Assembly: GCA_013396525.1 (NCBI GenBank)
Contig: VWYX01000249.1
Coordinates: 341,563-405,562 of the forward strand
DNA from: Chaetorhynchus papuensis
Lineage: Eukaryota; Chordata; Aves; Passeriformes; Rhipiduridae
Direction: 5' to 3'
Length of the DNA stretch: 64,000 nucleotides
In this document: piece after piece, positions 58,459 through 64,000 of the stretch
Position numbering within the stretch: the first letter of the stretch is position 1
How the letters are laid out: every line of letters begins with the position of its first letter
Position numbers and translations under genes: made by a program
Notes under the pieces: generated by a model
What the model was told of the DNA's origin: nothing
What the model saw: only the letters and a program-made list of their open reading frames with translations
Database searches by the model: none

Positions 58459-59480
58459 GATCAGTCATGAAAATATTAAATAAAATTGTTCTCACTCCTT
58501 AAGGAGCTCTCTTAATAAGTTCCCCTTTCAGCCTGACTAGTGGACATCTCTTTCATCAATTCCTTATTTGCCTAAAAATTCTTTACTAATGCCATCATCT
58601 ACATTTTAACTAATAATCAGACACTGTGTCCAATGTTTTACTTAAATGGTGATACATTAGTCTTTACTGCATTTCTTTTGTTTAAAAATCAGTTATCTGA
58701 AAAGGCCGTCAGGGTTTTTTTCAGCTTTTGGAAAATCCATAATGCATTTTATATTATTTTCCGCTTGCCTTTATGTCTTTAATTGCTTCTGCATGTATTC
58801 CAAAGCATTGCATACTGCCAGGATCATATAACTAAATCTGTAGTTGCCCAGATCACCTTTTTTTTTTTTTTTTTTCTCCTTACTTGTATGTTTTAAATCA
58901 GATATTCTGCCGTTGTATAATACCCTTCTATATTGATAGGTGTACTAAGATTCTTGCAGCTTATCCTGCAACATCCCTTATCAGTTCTTCAAACATTCTG
59001 GGGTGAAAGTTCTTTTGTTCCACCTGCTTGAGTGCAGTATTATCTCAGAGTTTACTTCCCTTTTCTCCTTCCCATTAGCTGCACTGCCTTGTCTTACACT
59101 CAATTATCACCACTGCTATTAAAAATATTAAGCCAAGGTTTCATTTACCTTTTAATCTGTGCACAGATTATGTTCAGTCTCTACTGCATGTCCATTGTAT
59201 AGGATTTCTACTTATTTTTTCTTTGCTGTCCTGTCACTATATAGCCAAAGAGTATTTTTACTGCTTTTTATAATAAGTATCCACTTCAAGGTTTTGCACG
59301 TTTTCACTTTTGAAAAGTCTCACTTTATTTGTACACTTCTGGACCATGAAGAGAATAAATTCCTCATGGCCTAGGTCCTTCTTCTGTTCCTGATAGGTTC
59401 TCCCATTGCATGAACATCATTTTTGTGGGATTTTGTGCCCCTTACTTGGGATGCAGAAACTGCAAAACAAACTGCTATAA
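58459..59480 (-). mobile_element. Ancient CR1-like LINE, reverse-transcriptase region in antisense
   Basis: The + strand follows the reverse complement of the CR1 pol C-terminal half in order: 'gatcagtcatgaaaatatta', then 'actgtgtccaatgttttac', then 'aaatccataatgcattttat', then 'atctgtagttgcccagatca'. These correspond to the familiar CR1 segments that end in '..CTGTAGTTCCC.GGATC'. Divergence is high and all frames are broken, so it is an old, dead copy read on the minus strand. A T(18) run at 58858-58875 interrupts it. The right edge is vague. Confidence 0.55.
58858..58875. repeat. Poly(T) run
   Basis: Eighteen T residues inside the ancient CR1 segment, probably a simple-repeat expansion. 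Confidence 0.8.
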
Positions 59481-59687
59481 TTTAAAAGTGTCATCATGTG
59501 ATGAGAGAGAACATGCAAGGTTTGCACAATCACTACCCAAGTGCATTAGAAAAAAATAAAATCCCACCATTTCATGTCCTCCAAATCATGTGTTTTAAAT
59601 AGAGGTTGTAAACTTCTGTATTTAAATAAGCAAGCTTAATTAATGGGTTCAAATGCAGCCTCTGCATCTGAAATTTGGAGAAGATTC
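59481..59687. other. Unique DNA flanking the LTR
   Basis: No gene or repeat. It ends in GATTC (59683-59687), which differs by one base from GTTTC after the LTR (61520-61524), a possible 5-bp target duplication. Confidence 0.5.
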
Positions 59688-60599
59688 TGTGGTGGTTTGA
59701 CCTTGGTTGGGTGCCAACACCATGAAAACCATTCACTTATTTGCCTCTGCAACAGCTGAGCAGAGAAGGGGAAACCAAAACTCCAGTTTCATGAGGTAAA
59801 ACAAGGACCATTGAGAAAAATGGAAAAACTTCAAGGCAAAACAGGTCCAAACTTAAACAGTATAAGGAAAATTTAATAATAACAAAATTAAAAGTAAAAA
59901 GAATAATGGGAAACTAAAGAAAACTTTCATAACACCTTCCTCTTCCAGTAGTACCTCCCTCTTTCCACCAACCCGCTCAAGGGAAGCAAACATGGGGTTT
60001 TGGTCAGTGTTTCATTTCTTAAGAGTCTTTCTTTATGTTCAGGGAAAAGAGTTTCTTCTGCTGTGCCGTGGGATTCTTCCCACGGGAGATAGTTCTCTGT
60101 GAACTTCTCTAGCGTGGTTTCAAACTTCACAAACAACAGCCCGCCTGAATCTGCTGCAGTGACAGATCCCTCCCATGAATCTTGCAGTCTTCCCGAACTG
60201 TCAGGGGTCATAACAGTCATGGGGTTTAAGTCTTTTAAGGATGAGATATTCCAGCCAAAAGCAAAGGCTCTCTTATTCAATCTCTAAAAGCCTTTCACAG
60301 CATCTGTGGCTCTGGCGTGAGCAGTTTTCCTTTATGGGCTGCGGGTGGATTTCTGCACACCCCCCATGTACCTCATCTCGTGAATTATAGGGAAAACAAT
60401 TTGTTGTATTATGGTCCTCACCATGGCTTGCAGAAGAATTTCAGCTCCAGAATTAGGAGCACCTCCTCTCTTTCCCTTCCCCCACTGACCTCAGTGTTGC
60501 CATGTTCTTCTTCCTCACGTGACTTTATGTTTCTTTTCTCTCTGACTTTGAAGAATTTTGGTATCTGTAACTTTTCAGCTGAGAAGTTGATCTTGTTCG

Positions 60600-60828
60600 G
60601 GCTCTGCATCGGGGAAAGACTCGCCCCTTAATTGCTGGCTGTGTGGTATTTGTCCCTCGGTTCGGCGTGAGTTGCGGTGGCCTCAGATCAATCTCAGCCA
60701 CGCGATCCCGGCCTCAGCTGGGGCGGTTTTCCGGCCACGCGGCTGTTCGCTGGCTGTTCTGGGGTGGCTTTCTCCCGGCAGCCCAGCCCCGTGCTGCTGC
60801 ACCGGGGGAACATGGGCCCGCTCAAGGA
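60600..60828. other. CpG-rich block inside the ERVK-type LTR
   Basis: A sharply GC- and CpG-rich stretch ('tcggttcggcgtgagttgcg', 'ccacgcgatcccgg', 'ccggccacgcggctgttcgc') abuts the U5 end of the nested LTR. It does not fit the outer family as I know it. It could be retained 5' leader of the nested retrovirus-like element, although no TGG-type primer site is visible right at the junction, or a divergent part of the outer LTR. Four overlapping frames of 62-77 codons here reflect the lack of stops, not genes. Confidence 0.4.
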
Positions 60829-61375
60829 TGTCGGGAAAATTAATCCACCAACACCAGAGGTCTCTGTCCAAAAATGAGAGCGAGGAGTCCTGTTACTTTA
60901 TTTGAATAAAGAGAGAGGCCATGGGGCATTTCCCCTGGGGTCTCTCAAATTTTTGGAGGGCACAGCCTCCTATTTATCCTAATTTCCTGGCTGCATTTCC
61001 CTCTCTCTCTCCCCATTGGCTGAGGTACTCGAGAGGTACAGACTTCCCAAATGCCTAATACCTAAGACTCCCTTCTAATGTATAACCCCCTTTATTTTAA
61101 TTCTTATGGAATGTATGGTTCTTCTCATTGTTTCTTTCATCTCTCAATATCCAGTTTCATTTATCAGCAGACCTACACTTTGTTTGTAGAGACAAATCTC
61201 TTTCCATTCATCAATCAGTGGAACCCTTCTCATTGTTTCTTTTTATCACTCTGTGCTGATTTCATCAACCACCAGGCCCAGAGCTTGTTTGTAAAGACAA
61301 GTCTCTCATTCCTTTCAGGGATGGGGCCCAGAGACCCCCCACCTCACCACCCTTCTGCAGGAAAGCAGGAATAAA
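60829..61375 (-). mobile_element. Nested younger LTR, minus orientation
   Basis: On the minus strand this ends ...TTTTCCCGACA at 60829, a typical U5 end. Upstream on that strand lie a TATA-like ATAAATA (about 60973-60979) and AATAAAG near 60905 as the polyadenylation signal, giving a recognisable U3-R-U5 order. The U3 part contains a tandem duplication (61122-61332). The 5' edge is uncertain: TGCAGAAGGG would end it at 61359, whereas AAGGA at 60824-60828 and 61376-61380 would be a 5-bp target duplication ending it at 61375. No internal genes follow, so it is solo or truncated. Confidence 0.6.
61122..61332 (-). repeat. U3 tandem duplication (about 105 bp x 2)
   Basis: Copies at 61122-61226 and 61227-61332 both open with TTCTCATTGTTTCTTT and share CTTTGTTTGTAGAGACAA / CTTGTTTGTAAAGACAA and ATC/GGG-type ends. 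They diverge in between, so the duplication is not recent within this copy. Duplicated U3 blocks in LTRs commonly carry enhancer activity. Confidence 0.65.
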
Positions 61376-61519
61376 AAGGAACTTCCTGCGCTCCCTCCTT
61401 GCTTAAATATGTCATCGCAGAGGCGTTACCAGCTTGTTTAATTGGTTTTGCAACCTGTCTATCAGCTATAAACATTTGTGCCAGTCACAGAAGTTTTTCT
61501 AAACTGCTAAACTACCACA

Positions 61520-62858
61520 GTTTCCCAAAAAATTCCCAGCCTTGCAGCTTGGATTTGTGTCTGTTTTGAACACACGTTTGTGGACTCGATAGGGAAGAAA
61601 CAAATTTTGCCTCTACTGCTCCAGTAATGGGTAGGAGGAGTTGTCTCATTGTGAATATTACTTCCTGGGACAGATTATAGCTATTGAGGTGAAGAAGAAT
61701 TAGGAGACCTCAGGGTCCAAACAGGTGAGATCAATCCAGACTTCAGCAATGCTGACGCTGTGGTCTGCTTCCTCTCCTTTCATACAAAATGAGAGCAAGC
61801 AAGGTGCCTCCCAGATTACTGCTTAGTGAAGATTAGACAAGATGGAGTTTTCTTGGATCTGAGCTTATTTGTATTCATTGGAGTCCTTGACGCCCACCTC
61901 AATTCCAGCAACCTAAAAAATAATGGTTACGTTTAAGCTTTCCAGCAAATGCCCACAACACAGATCATTATCAACTGAGTGGCAGGAGGGAAAGAGTGGA
62001 GGAGGAGGAGAGGCTGGAGGAATCTGCATCCTTCTGCTGCTGCTACTGGATTAGCATTGTGCTACACTCTAGTAGATAAGAGGGAGGTATTTTTTCCCGA
62101 TATAAATGCATGTGTCTATGTTAGCAGTGAAAGCAGGGCACATGTGGTTGCACACAAACATTCACAAGTCCATAAAAGTGAATTTAGAAGAACACAGAGC
62201 TACCACAGTACCTGCAACCACTGCCTACCACAGGCAGTTGTGGCTGTGGAAGCATTCATACAGAGACCCTCAAGCAACTAAAAAAATCCCAGACTCCCAG
62301 GAAAACTTTATTTTCACACTGACTGTCTATGAGCTACTCATTAAAAAAGCAAAGGACTGCCCCAAGAACAGAAAACTGATTTAGCAGCAATAAAGGGCAT
62401 ATACTGGGGAGCTGACCCTTGCACCTCTAGTGGCTCAAGCAGGCTTCCTTTCTGTAATTCCTCATGGCCTACTATTTTGCTCTTCTGTAACCCTTGGACT
62501 CTAGTAGCTTGAGGTTTTGGGTTATCTGAGCGTGCAGTGTTAGCTGAAGAGCTCTGTCTTTTAAGCCAGTGTGTGTTATCTGAATTTTAAGCTGTGGTGT
62601 GCAAAAATACACAGTTGTGCACAGAGCACCTTGAACCCACCTGGCCATGCCAGTTTCTTCTGTCGACCCTCCCTAAGCCCAAATCCTCATGATATACCAA
62701 GTTTAACAGTAACTATTCTCCTCTCTTTTGCACAGTAGATGAATGATTGTTGTAGGATGTTGGTGACAAAACTCTGTATTCTGGAGCTTGTGAACCAAAT
62801 GGGTCAGGGCATGGGTGGCTGGGTTAGCCATGTGCAGGTATCTACTACTGGTTTACAC
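61520..62858. other. Unique non-coding DNA, no gene seen
   Basis: Frames at 61979-62281 and 62106-62384 (+) overlap in different phases and have no domain. No repeat family is recognised. Confidence 0.5.
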
Positions 62859-62948
62859 ACCCTGGGGTATCTGAGATACCACTGAAGGCCAGCACAGATA
62901 GTATATGGCCTGTGCTATTCAGGACACCCAAGCAGGATACCCCAGGGT
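62859..62948. repeat. Nested inverted repeat, 13-bp perfect outer arms
   Basis: ACCCTGGGGTATC (62859-62871) and GATACCCCAGGGT (62936-62948) are exact reverse complements. Inside them AGCACAG (62891-62897) pairs with CTGTGCT (62910-62916). The left outer arm also overlaps a local hairpin, GGTATC-TGA-GATACC (62866-62880). So the 90-nt element can fold in two competing ways. It may be a small MITE with intact terminal repeats or a structured RNA. No family is recognised. Confidence 0.7.
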
Positions 62949-64000
62949 CCTTAAGATGGCATCAGCTGCCTGTATTTAGGAAACTGGATCACAGCCTACT
63001 TGATTCACAGGAAGGTGTATAATAGTTTAGTATTGGGTCTCAACAAAACCTGAGTACTCAGCAGTGAAAAATACTTTATAGCCTTAATAGCCAATATCTT
63101 TGTTTATACAGAGACAGACTTATAACAGCAATAAAAACCACACAAACAGACAGGATTCAAAGGCTAATTATCTAAACGTATTTTCCCTTTCTCTTTTTAT
63201 TCCCTACATTTTTTTAACAGCAGAGAGAGAAACTGTGCATATAGCTACTACTGTGACCAGGTTTTGTATCTTCCTGATTTGAGCACATCAGGGCTTTATA
63301 GCAATGCTGTTTCATAGTCTCAAGCTTCGGTGCCGGTTTATTTGCTTTGCCAACAATTTTGAGGGGTTTTGTTCTTGACCTCATTGGCACTGACTGTATG
63401 TGGTTGTAGGAAACTGTAGTAAGGGAATTTTTCAGCTGCCTCTTGTGTAGCAGTGGCAAGCCCATCAAAGCTTTATGTTAGCACATTTTGAGGAGGCTGG
63501 GGGAAGTTTAGCACACGTGTCTGAAAACATTTGACTGTCTTTTGGTAGTTTTGGTAAAGAGAAGTTGAGGGCTAGGTGCACGATGCAGACTGCTCGGCAT
63601 TACTTCAGGGGTACCTTGCTGATACCAGCTTCCTTTGCTTTTGCATGGCACCAGCCCCTGCAAAAAGTCATTTCCCATATCTGAATGGGAAAAACAGGGT
63701 ATAAGGGAACCTGAGCTCTTACACTCCACTAAACACGGGAACCACTGTATTGCATCTCTGAGAAGTGCTCCTTCTTGAAGAAAAAGGTAACAGTGAAGCA
63801 CAACAGACCTGAAATATCTGTTCCTGGGGGATCCTCCAAAAGGACTTTTATCCCTTCCACTATGCAATTGCTGATGGAGGCAGGAATTCAGGTCATTGGA
63901 GTGTCATTTTTGTGTAGTTTTCCCAAAGAACTTCTACTGGATCTCTTAAAAGCACTTTTTCTGTGGTTGCTGTCACCTCTGCCCTCTGCCAGTAGGGTGT
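62949..64000. other. Unique non-coding DNA, no gene seen
   Basis: The 119-codon minus frame at 63508-63867 and the 84-codon frame at 63214-63468 have no domain or splice support. No repeats are recognised to the window edge. Confidence 0.5.

Larger units (their letters stand above)
59688..61519 (-). mobile_element. ERVK/ERV2-type solo LTR carrying a nested LTR
   Basis: Terminal sequences TGTGGTGGTTTG at the left and AAACTACCACA at the right are inverted copies with one difference, as expected of LTR ends. Stretches such as 'gtttgaccttggttgggtgc', 'aggagcacctcctctc' and 'cttaaatatgtcatcgcaga' match a large neoavian LTR family recognised from memory. In that family the polyadenylation side lies towards the GGTTTGACC end, so the element reads on the minus strand. 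It is longer than the family because a second element lies inside it. No gag, pol or env frames are present. Confidence 0.75.

Noticed and set aside
60643..60905. Four overlapping short frames in GC-rich sequence
   Set aside because: They lie inside the LTR complex and arise from CpG-rich composition. They do not resemble retroviral proteins.
1..64000. CRISPR arrays, operons, bacterial-type promoters or ribosome binding sites
   Set aside because: The sequence is vertebrate non-coding DNA with avian transposons; no regularly spaced repeats or dense coding were found.

Overview
The window looks like a piece of a bird genome, probably Neoaves and plausibly a songbird or relative. The evidence is the repeats: a CR1 LINE with its 3' ATTCTGT-type tail, a solo LTR that starts TATCCTGGTTTTGGC (an ERVL-type family common in neoavian genomes), and a second LTR that starts TGTGGTGGTTTGACC (an ERVK/ERV2-type family, also neoavian). 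The assignment comes from remembered family consensus sequences, not from a search. Base composition is AT-rich, with few CpG sites outside the youngest LTR.

I find no protein-coding gene, rRNA or tRNA that I can support. The longest open frame is 168 codons (41110-41616, minus strand). None of the open frames has a recognisable domain, and none looks like an exon of a gene I know. The window is either a gene desert or the inside of one very long intron. Two matches to the recursive-splice-site pattern on the + strand (about 38234 and 41322) favour the long-intron reading, but only weakly.

Layout: 1-6.8 kb is unique non-coding DNA. 6.83-7.95 kb is a CR1 3' fragment split by a 602-bp ERVL-type solo LTR. 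8-17 kb is unique DNA with a pyrimidine minisatellite at 8.6 kb. 17.3-17.6 kb is a candidate conserved regulatory block, followed at 17.8-18.3 kb by a worn LINE (L2/CR1-like) endonuclease remnant. 18-31 kb is unique DNA with two MIR-like SINE remnants (25.9 kb and 30.9 kb) and a homeodomain/POU-rich block at 26.4-26.8 kb. 33.1-33.4 kb holds a palindromic pair of OTX-type sites. 36.8-57.9 kb is mostly unique DNA with several worn palindromic MITE-like remnants, two possible recursive splice sites, CpG-bearing candidate regulatory blocks at 40.3 and 51.2 kb, and a compact double palindrome at 43.2 kb. 58.4-59.5 kb is an ancient CR1 in antisense. 59.69-61.52 kb is an ERVK-type LTR with a second, younger LTR nested inside it. 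62.86-62.95 kb is a strong nested inverted repeat.

There are no genes here to describe as working together. The biological interest lies in the transposon stratigraphy (old L2/MIR/MITE/CR1, later ERVL, then ERVK with a nested LTR), the regulatory-looking AT-rich blocks and a few strong inverted repeats that no repeat family I recognise explains. All regulatory calls are inference from motif content and sequence texture.
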